The notes under the pieces are model-generated. The model was not told the origin of the DNA. It saw only the letters and a list, made by a program, of their open reading frames with translations, and did no database searches. A DNA stretch of 64,000 bases from Zhongshania sp. (lineage in GTDB: Bacteria > Pseudomonadota > Gammaproteobacteria > Pseudomonadales > Spongiibacteraceae): assembly GCA_018066965.1 (NCBI GenBank), contig JAGPVP010000009.1:1-64000 (forward strand), in the 5' to 3' direction. Shown here in pieces: positions 34,964 to 44,530 of the stretch; within the stretch, counting starts at the first letter, position 1; the number at the start of each line of letters is the position of its first letter. The translations under genes were made by a program, and so were the position numbers.

Positions 34964-36418
34964 TTAGGCTCGCTTTTCGAGGGGGCCGTCCTTGCTGTCG
35001 GCTTCGCGTGTAACCGCCTCATCGAGTGCCGCGTAAGACGCTTTAAGGCAGCGTCGATACAGTTCAGGTTCCTTGAGCGAGCTGGGACTGCTGAGTACCG
35101 ATAAAGTCATTACACCGTTGTAGCTCATGGCAACGTGGAATAAGCCTAAATGGTCCAGAATCAGTCCAAGCGCCATCATGTCTACCAGTTTGGCGTCATT
35201 AAAGTACAGCGGTACTGGCGGACCTGGCACATTGCTGACTATGGTGCAGGCTGGCAGCGCCACGCCGCCGGGCCAGTAAGCAAGGGCCGACAGTGCCCGC
35301 AGGGCGACGGACTCCAAGCCGCTGGGCATTTCGCGCACTAGCGAGGTAATAGAGCTGCGGCCAATGGTATTAGAAAACTGCTTGGCGTTATTAGAGGCGT
35401 CGCGCACCGCCTGTAAACGCTGGAGAGGGCATTCAATGTCGGTGCGAAGATTGGCAATCATCATGCTGATCGCATTGCCTGCTACGTCGCTGTCGCGGCT
35501 GCGTACATTAACGGGGATCATCGACGCCAGCGGGTTACTTGGCAGCTTATTGACCGCAATAAGGTAACGCCGTAAGGCGCCGCCGATGATGCTGAGAATG
35601 ACGTGATTAACCGTGGTATGTGGATAGTGGCGCCGAATTTGGCGCAGTCGGCAAAAATCAAAGCGCACTAGTAAGACGTTGCGGTCAGCATCTATCCGGC
35701 TATTGAAAGGTGACTTTTGCCAGCTCACGGTAGGGGCGTGATCAACATTGCCGACACTAGCTGCGCGCTTCATGGATGGGATCAGTTTGCGAGCTTGCCA
35801 GGCCAAATTTAGGGGTTTGCGAAGATTGTTCAGGCAGGCCTGACGGGTAATCGTCCATTGCTTTGGCGCTGGGTCTGCCTGCCAGCTATCGGTTTCTGCT
35901 GACGCGTGTTCGGGTGAAAAGGCGATGGGTTCTAAATTGTGTAGGGTCGCTAGAATTTCTGTGCCAGACACCCCGTCCATCGCCGCGTGATGGACTTTCA
36001 TATATAGACCGAAACTGCCCTTATCATAGTCTTTTAAGGTTCCCAAACCATGAATAACGTGGGCTTCCCAAAGCGGTCGCGTCATATCCATGGGCTGTGC
36101 ATGCAAGGTCGCGAGTAGGGCTTGCAGGTCACCGTCGTGATCTTTTATTGAATGGCTGAATACGTGGTGGTCTAGGTTAAAGTGCTGGTCTTCAATCCAA
36201 TAAGGGTGATCCATATCGTAGCGCACGGTAAATAAGCGTCGTCTAAAAATAGGCGAGCTCCCTAAGCGCTGCTTGAAACTTTGACGTATTTCCTGCTGCA
36301 GAAACGTCTTGTGCTTGGTGGTTTGGGCTTTGTAAATCAGCAGGGCCGCAATATGCATCGGTGCGTGTTGACGCTCGTTAAGAGTGAAGAGAGCATCTAG
36401 GCCGTCAAGTTGTTGCAT
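34964..36418 (-). CDS. Wax ester synthase/diacylglycerol acyltransferase (WS/DGAT), copy 2
   Basis: Second member of the family, 484 residues, with the catalytic HHAAMDG (143-149), PLWE (about 115-118) and SNVPGPPVPLYFNDAK near the end. It makes wax esters or triacylglycerol from acyl-CoA. It differs clearly from copy 1 at 5124-6587, suggesting different acceptors or conditions. It stands alone, upstream of the Bat operon, and is probably transcribed separately. Confidence 0.92.
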   Translation of the reverse strand: MQQLDGLDALFTLNERQHAPMHIAALLIYKAQTTKHKTFLQQEIRQSFKQRLGSSPIFRRRLFTVRYDMDHPYWIEDQHFNLDHHVFSHSIKDHDGDLQALLATLHAQPMDMTRPLWEAHVIHGLGTLKDYDKGSFGLYMKVHHAAMDGVSGTEILATLHNLEPIAFSPEHASAETDSWQADPAPKQWTITRQACLNNLRKPLNLAWQARKLIPSMKRAASVGNVDHAPTVSWQKSPFNSRIDADRNVLLVRFDFCRLRQIRRHYPHTTVNHVILSIIGGALRRYLIAVNKLPSNPLASMIPVNVRSRDSDVAGNAISMMIANLRTDIECPLQRLQAVRDASNNAKQFSNTIGRSSITSLVREMPSGLESVALRALSALAYWPGGVALPACTIVSNVPGPPVPLYFNDAKLVDMMALGLILDHLGLFHVAMSYNGVMTLSVLSSPSSLKEPELYRRCLKASYAALDEAVTREADSKDGPLEKRA

Positions 36419-36683
36419 AGTGATGTGATCCCTTATTTTGATGGTCTACATACCGAGACCAGCTTAAGTCTTTTATGTGGCGGCGATATGTCACTGAACC
36501 AGCGATTTGAAATACGTGTGAACTAGCTATCAAATTGTGACTAGTCATTGTTTTAATAATTCAGCAATAACTGCGCCATATTTAGGCGATCTAGTCCAAT
36601 GTGGTAAATCGCCGTTGCTGCGGGGTGGGCTTCACGATAAATTGCGGATTACGTGAGAGTCTTTTAATCAAGGAGGGCGTCTG

Positions 36684-37040
36684 ATGTCAGTAATGCATTT
36701 TGACGGTGCGTGCCAGTGCGGCGCAGTTAGTTACGAAGTTGACGTTGATATTGAGAGTACGATTACCTGCAACTGCTCCCGGTGTCAGCGCATGGGCTTT
36801 GTGCTGGCATTTACGTCAGTAGATAATTTTCAATTGAAATCCGGCGAAGGACATTTGATGGAGTACCTCTTCAACAATAAAGCGATACGTCATCTCTTTT
36901 GTAAAACCTGTGGTGTCGAAAGTTTTGCCTACGGAAAAATGCCGGATGGCACGCAGACGGTCGCGATAAATGTGAATTGCCTGTCTGGGGTAGATTCTCG
37001 CGCCTTGAATAGCCAGCATGTTGATGGCAAGAGTTTTTAG
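36684..37040 (+). CDS. GFA family zinc-binding protein
   Basis: Protein of 118 residues of the GFA/CENP-V family (glutathione-dependent formaldehyde-activating enzyme fold). Zinc-binding cysteines appear as CQCG (10-13), CNCSRC (29-34) and CKTC (about 74-77). Most members have no proven activity; formaldehyde or glutathione adduct handling is only suggested by name. AAGGAGG lies eight bases before the ATG, a very strong ribosome-binding site. It is convergent with the FprA-type reductase gene. Confidence 0.88.
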   Translation: MSVMHFDGACQCGAVSYEVDVDIESTITCNCSRCQRMGFVLAFTSVDNFQLKSGEGHLMEYLFNNKAIRHLFCKTCGVESFAYGKMPDGTQTVAINVNCLSGVDSRALNSQHVDGKSF

Positions 37041-37109
37041 AAACCATTGATGAAAAATGTGTTGCTTGCGCTGGTAAGTAGTCGGGCGGACTACTTACCA
37101 GCAACCCTA

Positions 37110-38471
37110 TTAGGCGCTTTTTAACATATTAAGTATGGCGCTACTGACGGTAATTTTGAGTCGTGGACGACCGAGTGCTTTGCCGTCTTGCTGTTCACGC
37201 ATATCTATTTTATGCCAATCAGAAAATGCGACCGTTGTAGCTACACGTTCTTTGATACGTTGAAGTGCCTGATCTTTACATAAGGTTCCCTCTAACGGCA
37301 GCAGGCCGCTTGTTGCGTCATCCATCACAGCTATTACGGCATCCCGTGCGCATTTTTTATTGCTACCGATAATGCCTTTAGGGCCGCGTTTTATCCAGCC
37401 TGTTACATAAGAGCCTGGTAAAACTACGCCATGGTCTACAACACGAGATTCACAACTGGGGATTACGCCGCGCTCATGATCAAAGGGTAGGCCATCAATG
37501 GCTAAACCGCGATAACCGATTGCCGCTAGTACCAATCCTGCGGATAGCTCACTCTCGGTTTCAAACTCACCTTGTTTGTTTATAAGGCTAACTTTGGCAA
37601 CGCGCTCTTCGCCTATAAGCGCAGTGGGAGCTGCATTAAAACGGAAGACGATTCGCCGGTTGCCTTGAATTTTTTCTTTACATAATTTCGCTAGGGCGGC
37701 TATTTTTAATTGCGCCTCGTGATTTTGCGACCTTGGCAGCGCATTTAAGTCTGCGCCTTCCACGATAATTGCGGTATCGGGAAGGTCGGCTAGCTCCATC
37801 AACTCAGGATAGTTGAAAGCGGCATGTTCGGGGCCGCGGCGGCCAAGAATGACTATTTCTTTTATCTGACTTTTGCTGAGTGCGTCCAAGGCATGGCTTG
37901 CGATGTCAGTGATATGTAGTGCGCTAATTGGAGAAAACAAAATTCTCGCGACATCCATTGCCACATTGCCATTGCCGACGAGCACCGCGCGTTCAGCACT
38001 TAAATCAAATTGTAAATTGCTGAAATCAGGATGGCCGTTATACCAACTGACAAACGCCCTTGCCGAATTACTGCCGAGTAAATCTTCGCCGGGAATACCA
38101 AGTCGACGCTCGTCGTCAGCACCAACGGCGTAAATTACCGCGTCATACCATTGGCTGAGTTCTGCCGGGCTAATATCTTTCCCCACTTGAACATTGCCAA
38201 TAAAACGAAAGCCGTCGCGCCTTGCGATGCTGTCGTAAATCATCGCCATGCGTTTTTTGTCGGGGTGATCTGGCGCAACACCTGAGCGAATCAAACCCCA
38301 TGGCGTGGCTAAACGGTCTAAAACATCAACCGCGACTTTGCTATGAACAATTTGCTTTAGCTCTCCGTCGATCAATGTTCCGCCGGGACTTTCCAGTAAA
38401 TGACCCGCAGCGTACATTCCCGCAGGGCCGCTGCCGATAATGGCGACGCGCAGAGGTCGATCATTAATCAT
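37110..38471 (-). CDS. FprA-type ferredoxin-NADP+ reductase
   Basis: FAD enzyme of 453 residues of the adrenodoxin-reductase/FprA type. The FAD site IIGSGPAGMYAAGHL lies near the start, WGLIRSGVAPDHPDKK is the family signature, VGNGNVAMDVARIL is the NADP-binding motif, and TGWIKRGPKGIIGSNKKCA closes the FAD domain. The frame reaches back to 38513; ATG 38471 overlaps the ferredoxin stop by eight bases and gives the usual N-terminus. It probably shuttles electrons between NADP(H) and the ferredoxin encoded just upstream, which in turn serves the molybdoenzyme. Confidence 0.92.
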   Translation of the reverse strand: MINDRPLRVAIIGSGPAGMYAAGHLLESPGGTLIDGELKQIVHSKVAVDVLDRLATPWGLIRSGVAPDHPDKKRMAMIYDSIARRDGFRFIGNVQVGKDISPAELSQWYDAVIYAVGADDERRLGIPGEDLLGSNSARAFVSWYNGHPDFSNLQFDLSAERAVLVGNGNVAMDVARILFSPISALHITDIASHALDALSKSQIKEIVILGRRGPEHAAFNYPELMELADLPDTAIIVEGADLNALPRSQNHEAQLKIAALAKLCKEKIQGNRRIVFRFNAAPTALIGEERVAKVSLINKQGEFETESELSAGLVLAAIGYRGLAIDGLPFDHERGVIPSCESRVVDHGVVLPGSYVTGWIKRGPKGIIGSNKKCARDAVIAVMDDATSGLLPLEGTLCKDQALQRIKERVATTVAFSDWHKIDMREQQDGKALGRPRLKITVSSAILNMLKSA

Positions 38472-38745
38472 GGCACGCCTCCGTTCCGGACTGACGCTGA
38501 AAGTGAGCTGCATTAATACTAATGTAATCCACCCACTTTGCTGGCAATTGATCTACAGCAAAAATGGCGTTCACCGGACAGGCTTCGCGGCAAGCGTCGC
38601 AATCAACACAAAGCTCGGGATTAATATAAAGCTGCGTCGCCGCTTCAAAACCAGATTCATCTGGCATGGGGCTTATACAATCAACTGGGCATACTTCTGC
38701 GCAGGAATAATCCGCGACGCAGGGCGCGGCAATCACATAACTCAT
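38464..38745 (-). CDS. 7Fe-type ferredoxin
   Basis: Small electron carrier of 93 residues. The first cluster has C9, C15, C19 and C23 (an irregular [3Fe-4S]/[4Fe-4S] arrangement like mycobacterial FdxA/FdxC), the second a regular CVDCDACREACP with C46, C49, C52 and C56. It overlaps the molybdoenzyme gene by four bases and the reductase gene by eight, so three proteins are made as a unit. It is the likely link between the FprA reductase and the molybdopterin oxidoreductase. Confidence 0.9.
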   Translation of the reverse strand: MSYVIAAPCVADYSCAEVCPVDCISPMPDESGFEAATQLYINPELCVDCDACREACPVNAIFAVDQLPAKWVDYISINAAHFQRQSGTEACHD

Positions 38746-40955
38746 GATGCCATCTCCATCTTGTCGCGCAGCGAGCGAATACGTACGCTAATGCCGTTAA
38801 CCGTGGCGTTGCCGCTGGGCAAATCTGCGGAGTCGGCGCGATTGGTGGTGAGCTGATTGTAGCCAGCACCACCGACAGCAACCGCTCGCTGCCAGCCGCC
38901 CTCATGCCCCCAGCCGTGCGGAAGTGCTAGGCAGCCGGGCATCATTTCGTCGCTAATGCGCGCTTCCGGAACCCGAATTTGCCCATAGGGTGAGCTTATT
39001 TCTACGGCGTCGCCTTCTTCGATACCGTACAGCGCGGCATCGTTGGGGTGAATACGTAAACGTTGAACACGGTCTGCTACGACCAGCTTAGAGATATTAT
39101 GTAGCCAGGTGTTCTGCGAGCGCAGTTCGCGCTGACTAATCAAGCTAAGCGGGTAGTTCTTGTCTTGCGCTAGCGAACTCGCTAATAAGCGAGTCATTTC
39201 TGTCCTAAATACCGCGTGGTCAAGGTTCACTTTTTTGTCTTTGGTAAACATTCGCTTTTTAAGAATACCAGTGGGTAATTTATCAGCTAATTTAATGGCC
39301 CCGTTGTTTTCTAATAATTTCTTACGGCTTAAGCCTGAAGGGCGCAGGCCAAACCAATCTCCCTCTGGCCCCGTACGCAAACCAACATCCATTAAAAAAG
39401 AGGGGCTGGGTCGTATGCCTAACTTCCCCAATAATTGAGCGCCAGGAAAATCTGCGGGAACAATGCCAATACGCTTAGAAATTTCATCCATAATCCACGC
39501 ATCGTCACGAACATCACCGCGCGGTTTTACCGTTGCGCTTACCCATTGCGCGTGCGGTACACCAGAGTGAGATTGGGTGAAAATGGGGAAACCTTCTCTT
39601 TCCATCCATGTAGTTGGAGGCAGAATATAATCTGCCAAACGGCTAGTTTCAGTAATATAAATATCTTGCGAGATTAGTAAATCGAGCTGTTTAAAGGCAT
39701 CTCGTAATTCGCCCGCAGCGGGACTGCTAGTTGCCGGGTTGGCGCCAATTACCATCATTGCTCGCAACTGGCCTTTACCGGGCGTGGTAATTTCCCGAGG
39801 AATACTCACCACCGGTGCCGTGCCTGCAACTTCTGGGAAACCGTCTACACGGGTGCGCCAGCGGTCGTAGCCGGTGGACTTCAAGCGGTGCATTAATTCT
39901 TCAAGGTCAATGAAGGGGCGCGCGAAACACCAGCCGCCTTCACGGTCTAAATTGCCGGTGGCAATATTAAGTACATCAAGAAAGTATTTACTTAAGGTGG
40001 CAAAGGGCCCAATTGACATGCCACAGCGACCATAAGCACAGGCTGACGGTGCGGCTGCAAAATCTCTAGCGAGTTGTTCAATATTGGCGACCGAAATACC
40101 AGCCGCCTCTGATGCTTGTTTTAAGGACAGTGGCGCCAATAGCGCTGAAAGAATGCTAGAGCCTGAACATTGGGTTTCTAGCGCCTCAAGGTCAGCCAAA
40201 CCTTCATCAAAAATTACTTTTAGCATGGCGGCTAATAACCATACGTCGCCATTGGGGCGAATAGGCAAATGCTCAAAAAGTTCAGCTGTTTCTGAGCGCC
40301 GAGGATCTATGACCACCACTCTGCCGCCGCGTTGGGTCACACCCAGCATGGTGTCTCGGAAGCGGCCAATATTTGCCATACTACCGTGAGAGACGGCAGG
40401 GTTGGCGCCGATACACAGCATAAAGTCAGTGCGGCTTACATCGGGAATAGGGTTTAAAAAATTACTGCCGTAGAGCAGTTGGCTCACCAGCCAATAGCCA
40501 TTAATGTCGATAGAGGCAGCGCTATAAAGATGCTTAGTTTTTAATGCTCCTGCCATACCAAATAAATTAAGGAAGGCGCCAAAATTCCATGCGACAGAGT
40601 TGCCTTGATATAGCCCGATAGAATCGCGACCATGTTGCTTAATAATTGCGTTTAAGCGCTCGCCAATTTCATCCAGTGCTTGCTGCCAAGAAACTGCGAC
40701 AAAAGAACCGTCTTCAGATTTCTTTAAGGGTTGTAATACGCGATCGCTATCATCTCGAACCGCACCAAACGCAAGACCTTTAGAGCAGGCGAAGCCTTTC
40801 GAGTTAGGGTGGTCTGGATCGGGGCGCAATTTAAGTAATTCGTCACCTTGAACGGTGGCTACTAATCCGCAAGAGGATTCACACACGCCACAGAATATCT
40901 TTTTATCAATAATCTGCTTAGTTGATGCCGTATTATTATTTATAGAAGCACTCAT
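38742..40955 (-). CDS. Molybdopterin oxidoreductase, formate-dehydrogenase/nitrate-reductase superfamily
   Basis: Protein of 737 residues binding a [4Fe-4S] cluster (C22, C25, C29, C57: CGVCESSC...FACSKG) and a bis-MGD cofactor, with the molybdopterin domain (about 60-560) and the C-terminal dinucleotide-binding domain (about 610-730, ISQRELRSQNTWLHNI and LPHGWGHEGGW). No Tat signal is present, so it should work in the cytosol. It belongs to an undefined group; the substrate is unknown. Partner genes for a ferredoxin and an FprA reductase directly downstream argue for an NADP-linked reaction in either direction. Confidence 0.87.
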   Translation of the reverse strand: MSASINNNTASTKQIIDKKIFCGVCESSCGLVATVQGDELLKLRPDPDHPNSKGFACSKGLAFGAVRDDSDRVLQPLKKSEDGSFVAVSWQQALDEIGERLNAIIKQHGRDSIGLYQGNSVAWNFGAFLNLFGMAGALKTKHLYSAASIDINGYWLVSQLLYGSNFLNPIPDVSRTDFMLCIGANPAVSHGSMANIGRFRDTMLGVTQRGGRVVVIDPRRSETAELFEHLPIRPNGDVWLLAAMLKVIFDEGLADLEALETQCSGSSILSALLAPLSLKQASEAAGISVANIEQLARDFAAAPSACAYGRCGMSIGPFATLSKYFLDVLNIATGNLDREGGWCFARPFIDLEELMHRLKSTGYDRWRTRVDGFPEVAGTAPVVSIPREITTPGKGQLRAMMVIGANPATSSPAAGELRDAFKQLDLLISQDIYITETSRLADYILPPTTWMEREGFPIFTQSHSGVPHAQWVSATVKPRGDVRDDAWIMDEISKRIGIVPADFPGAQLLGKLGIRPSPSFLMDVGLRTGPEGDWFGLRPSGLSRKKLLENNGAIKLADKLPTGILKKRMFTKDKKVNLDHAVFRTEMTRLLASSLAQDKNYPLSLISQRELRSQNTWLHNISKLVVADRVQRLRIHPNDAALYGIEEGDAVEISSPYGQIRVPEARISDEMMPGCLALPHGWGHEGGWQRAVAVGGAGYNQLTTNRADSADLPSGNATVNGISVRIRSLRDKMEMAS

Positions 40956-41010
40956 ATTAAAAACCTGAACTTTGTTGCGGGTAAACTACTTTTTATTAAA
41001 AAAAAGACAT

Positions 41011-41044
41011 AAAAAAAGCGTATACCGTTTGAGTATACGCTTTT
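41011..41044 (-). terminator. Rho-independent terminator of the Gly-rich protein gene
   Basis: An 11-base perfect stem (AAAAGCGTATA/TATACGCTTTT) with a nine-base loop ends 23 bases after the stop of the gene at 41067 and is followed on the minus strand by a run of T. It separates that gene from the downstream molybdoenzyme operon. Confidence 0.8.
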
Positions 41045-41066
41045 GGAAATAAGCCGCTAAAAAGGC

Positions 41067-41747
41067 TTACAGCCCAAATCCGCCTCCGGTCAAAGTACCT
41101 AAGCCACCGAGGACAGGGATACCTTCCGCAAGGCCTAGGCCAAGCGGTGCCGTAACAAGGGGAATAGCCGGTAGATCACCTAGTGCGCCAAACTGAGTAA
41201 GAATGGTGCCACTACCCAGAAGATATTCCACAATATTTGATGGGTCAGTGGTAACCACTTCTATCAATGGCACAAAGCTATATAACGCACCAACACCCAA
41301 ATTTCCGCCAATACCCGCTACTGTGCTGGCAGCCCCTAAAGGGCTAAGCTGGGTGCCCAGCGAGAGCACGCCGGGAAGCGCGCCCGCATTTCGACTTAAA
41401 CTGCGTGGCAGATCTGCAAGAAGACCCGGAATTATCGCCGGTACGGCGGCGATATCGATTATTTCGTCCAAGCCCGCCGGCATGGGGGGCAGTACGCCGT
41501 CGATGTTACCCAAAAAAGGAATCCCGCCCAGTAAATCCAAACCGGGAAGGCTTCCACCACCAAGCGAACCTAATAACGGAATACCGCCACCGCTAAGTGA
41601 ACCTAACACGGGAATACCACCACCGCCTAATCCACCAGAAAGTAAGCCGCCAATAACAGGTAAACCTTGAACCTGCGCAAACGCCGATCCCGCATATAAA
41701 CCAGATATCGCGATCATGGTTGCTGCTGCCATAGATTTTATTTTCAT
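41067..41747 (-). CDS. Exported Gly/Leu/Pro-rich protein, unrecognised
   Basis: Protein of 226 residues with a clear signal peptide (MKIKSMAAATMIAISGLYAG, cleavage after AFA near 24). Residues 28-80 repeat a unit like GGGIPVLGSL, GGGIPLLGSL, GGSLPGL, GGIPFLG. The middle is Ala/Leu/Pro rich, and the end returns to GIPVLGGLGTLTGGGFGL. Composition is hydrophobic without charged clusters, suggesting an envelope-associated or surface structural role. I do not recognise the family. It is monocistronic, with its own terminator, and lies next to a TonB receptor gene. The name and function are open. Confidence 0.75.
   Translation of the reverse strand: MKIKSMAAATMIAISGLYAGSAFAQVQGLPVIGGLLSGGLGGGGIPVLGSLSGGGIPLLGSLGGGSLPGLDLLGGIPFLGNIDGVLPPMPAGLDEIIDIAAVPAIIPGLLADLPRSLSRNAGALPGVLSLGTQLSPLGAASTVAGIGGNLGVGALYSFVPLIEVVTTDPSNIVEYLLGSGTILTQFGALGDLPAIPLVTAPLGLGLAEGIPVLGGLGTLTGGGFGL
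41508..41666 (-). repeat. Coding repeat with GGGIPxLGSL-like units
   Basis: The N-terminal part of the exported Gly-rich protein (residues 28-80) has four to five imperfect units of about ten residues, visible in DNA as repeated minus-strand GGTGGCGGTATTCC-like strings. Confidence 0.65.
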
Positions 41748-41926
41748 TTCATACCCCTAAATACAATTGATTTTGTTCAATAACTCAACGCTGACAGTCA
41801 AAATATACGCTTATCTAATAGTGGTTTCTGTGAAGTCTGTACCACTTCTAACACTGCAGTTATGTTTCTGTCGCTCTAAATCCCTGAACAAAAAACCGCA
41901 TATTAATTTCGTATAAAGATGTTCTA

Positions 41927-44338
41927 TTAATAGAACATCTGATCAAAGTTCCACTTCACTCTCATGCCCATTAAGCGCGGTGGTGCCAACACGACTGTGC
42001 GGCCAAAGTCTTGCTGCAATATGGTGCCAAAATACTCTTCATCTAAGGCATTATTTACATAGGCGGTTAGCTGCAGTCCGTACGGATCGTAAAAATAGCT
42101 GAGTCGCGCATTCCATAGGCCGTAACCCTCTTGCTCAAAGAATGGCGAGTTTTGTGGGGTCGTGTTGTAACCGCTGTTGTAGTAATAATCTACGCCCAAT
42201 TCGAGATCACCGGCATTGCCCATAGAGATGCGTTGGTTCGCTGCCAAGGTGTAGCTAAGATCAGGTGTACGTACTACATCATTCCCAGAAAAGTCCCGCG
42301 CAGTATCCCCTGTAAGACCGTCTGGCCCAAAATACAAGCCGCTGTCATCATCAAAGCCCGCACCATTTGTGTACTCGGTATATTTAGCATCTAGGAGCGT
42401 AACGGATCCAGTCAGGGCTAAGCCTGGGTTAATTTCTGACATGGGTTGCCATTGGAAGTCCATTTCGGCGCCTTCAATGTCAGATTGACCCGCATTTTGG
42501 AAACGTACAATACCACCGGATGTTAGCGATACAATCGCCGTCAACACGTCCTTTATTCTCGTTTTAAACACAGCGGCATTTAGGCGTAAAGTGTCGTCAA
42601 ATAAATCAGTCTTAATACCAAGTTCGACTGCGGTTGCTGTTTCTTTCTCTACGAGATCCGGGTCGGAAAAGAAGTTAATAGTGTTATACGTTGGACTTTT
42701 GAAACCTTGAGATGCTGATGCATAAATCTGGGTTGTGTCGTTAGGCAGGTATTGCACCGCTATCCTTGGCGACATAGTGATTGTTTTAACATCGGGTACG
42801 TCAAAAGTGCTAACTCTTACGTTATTGGTTCTATCGCGGCCACTAACGTAATAAGGGTCATTCTGGTCGCCACTGGTCAGCAAGACCGCGTCCAGAAACG
42901 CGTCACGAACCCCGCGAGTCTCCGATTGGTAGCGAGCGCCAAGCGTCATGTTCCACTCTTCATTGAATCTATAGGTACCTTGGAAGAACGCAGAATTGGA
43001 GTCGGTATACAAGACTGAGCCAGCTTCTAGTGTCACATTGAGCGCTGGATCTGACAATATGGTGTTTAACAGCGGAACAGCTTGCAGCAACGAGTCGATG
43101 GGTAAAATATTTTCTGCAAAGCCACCACCGCCGACGGTAAAGAATAAACTATCAAAGCCGCCTTCAGCTTCAAGTCGGTATAATCCCGTTACCCATTCAA
43201 ACTTATCGCTGCCCGGTGTTTCAGCATTGGAGGTAAACTGAAGTTCGTAGGTCTTCTGCTCGTTAAACTGGCCATCAACGAAAAAGAACGTTACTTGGCT
43301 GTTTTCTGTCGAATCGTAATCATACGCGCCATAGGGCAGTGCGACAGAGTTATCCGCATAGATAAACTTCATGTCAATTGGCCCTGGGCTCCATTCCAGA
43401 ATAGCCGCGTACATGGTGTTTTCCGTTTCGTTGCCGCCTTGTATATTATTATGCCAATTGCGGTCAGCCACATCTGGCTGATACGCCCCAGTAACTAGTC
43501 CAGAGGGGCGAGTATTTTCGTTAATTAGTGAATTGCCATTAAACTGATGAATATAAGAACCAATTAACGTAGCGCTAAAGGTGTCGCTTATATCCCAGCG
43601 CAACTTTAAACGACCACCCTTGGTGAAGTCTTCGCGCTCAGGGGCAGGAGAACCGCTGTCTGTGGTGTTTTTACCCATGAGCATGGGTAATTCTTCAAAA
43701 TACGCCAAGGTAAAGCCGATATCCTCGGTAATAGGGCTGCCCAAGTACAGGCTGTACGACTTCTTATCGACTGTTTCATTTATCGAATCTAAATCGTAAC
43801 GCCCATAATCCGCGCTTAATGTGCCCACAAATTCTTCGGGCGGGTTTGCTGTAACAATATTGATTGCGCCGCCGGTGGAGTTGCGACCAAACAGTGTGCC
43901 TTGCGGTCCTTTGAGTACCTCAACCCGTTCAACAGGACCTAGAGTGTCGTTTTTACCTTGGCTAGATGGAATGTTGACGCCATCAATATAGGTTGCAACA
44001 CTCGGGTCGGCAGATGGTAAGAAAGCATCCGTACCTACGCCACGCAAGTAAATCAAGGTGTAGCCGTAGGTGAATGTGAAGGTTAAACCGGGGGTAATAC
44101 GCGCTAAATCTGCCGTACTTTCAATGCCAAATGCATCCAGTTTTTCAGCACTAAAGGCTGCGATACTGATAGGGACATCTTGCGAATTTTCTTCTCGTTT
44201 TTGTGCTGTAACCGTAACTTCTTCGAGTAAACGGTTACTGCTTTTCTTGATAGTCGGTGCGGGAGATTCAACATCTTGCCCATAGACAACCCCGCTACTT
44301 AGCAACGAAACCCCGATAAGGGTGGCGACTTTCCTCAT
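41927..44338 (-). CDS. TonB-dependent outer-membrane receptor
   Basis: Receptor of 803 residues: signal peptide (cleavage near VYG20), TonB-box-like EEVTVTAQKR (about 40-49), plug domain with GIESTADLARITPGL and VEVLKGPQGTLFGRNSTGG, and a beta barrel ending in WNFDQMFY. The plug signatures resemble the large sphingomonad/Cellvibrionales receptor group that often imports complex organic compounds instead of siderophores. No siderophore genes are nearby. Neighbouring genes are the Gly-rich protein and a NorE-like gene, so the substrate is unknown. A CRP/Vfr-like site lies about 130 bases upstream. Confidence 0.93.
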   Translation of the reverse strand: MRKVATLIGVSLLSSGVVYGQDVESPAPTIKKSSNRLLEEVTVTAQKREENSQDVPISIAAFSAEKLDAFGIESTADLARITPGLTFTFTYGYTLIYLRGVGTDAFLPSADPSVATYIDGVNIPSSQGKNDTLGPVERVEVLKGPQGTLFGRNSTGGAINIVTANPPEEFVGTLSADYGRYDLDSINETVDKKSYSLYLGSPITEDIGFTLAYFEELPMLMGKNTTDSGSPAPEREDFTKGGRLKLRWDISDTFSATLIGSYIHQFNGNSLINENTRPSGLVTGAYQPDVADRNWHNNIQGGNETENTMYAAILEWSPGPIDMKFIYADNSVALPYGAYDYDSTENSQVTFFFVDGQFNEQKTYELQFTSNAETPGSDKFEWVTGLYRLEAEGGFDSLFFTVGGGGFAENILPIDSLLQAVPLLNTILSDPALNVTLEAGSVLYTDSNSAFFQGTYRFNEEWNMTLGARYQSETRGVRDAFLDAVLLTSGDQNDPYYVSGRDRTNNVRVSTFDVPDVKTITMSPRIAVQYLPNDTTQIYASASQGFKSPTYNTINFFSDPDLVEKETATAVELGIKTDLFDDTLRLNAAVFKTRIKDVLTAIVSLTSGGIVRFQNAGQSDIEGAEMDFQWQPMSEINPGLALTGSVTLLDAKYTEYTNGAGFDDDSGLYFGPDGLTGDTARDFSGNDVVRTPDLSYTLAANQRISMGNAGDLELGVDYYYNSGYNTTPQNSPFFEQEGYGLWNARLSYFYDPYGLQLTAYVNNALDEEYFGTILQQDFGRTVVLAPPRLMGMRVKWNFDQMFY

Positions 44339-44467
44339 GTTTGATACCTCGGTATAGACCCTAAGTTATTTTTGTCAATGCTACGCTACATTATGTTTTG
44401 TGTGCGTACTATTTTATAAGTAATTTAGCATGAAACCAGTTTATGTCAATCATCGAATTGATTATTT

Positions 44468-44483
44468 GTGAGCTAGCTCACTA
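44468..44483. promoter_or_regulatory. CRP/Vfr-like site
   Basis: TGTGA-GCTAGC-TCACT matches the CRP consensus TGTGA-N6-TCACA at nine of ten positions and contains the perfect 14-base palindrome GTGAGCTAGCTCAC. It lies upstream of the TonB receptor gene, with no other gene start nearby on that side. Confidence 0.5.
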
Positions 44484-44530
44484 CAAGCGCGAGACAGAAT
44501 TTGGTGCGTGAAGCAGAGTGCGCTTGAAGT

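Noticed and set aside
41203-41670. A 155-residue plus-strand frame opposite the Gly-rich protein
   Set aside because: Its Pro/Lys-rich translation is the complement of the Gly/Leu repeats; no ribosome-binding site and no signal peptide.
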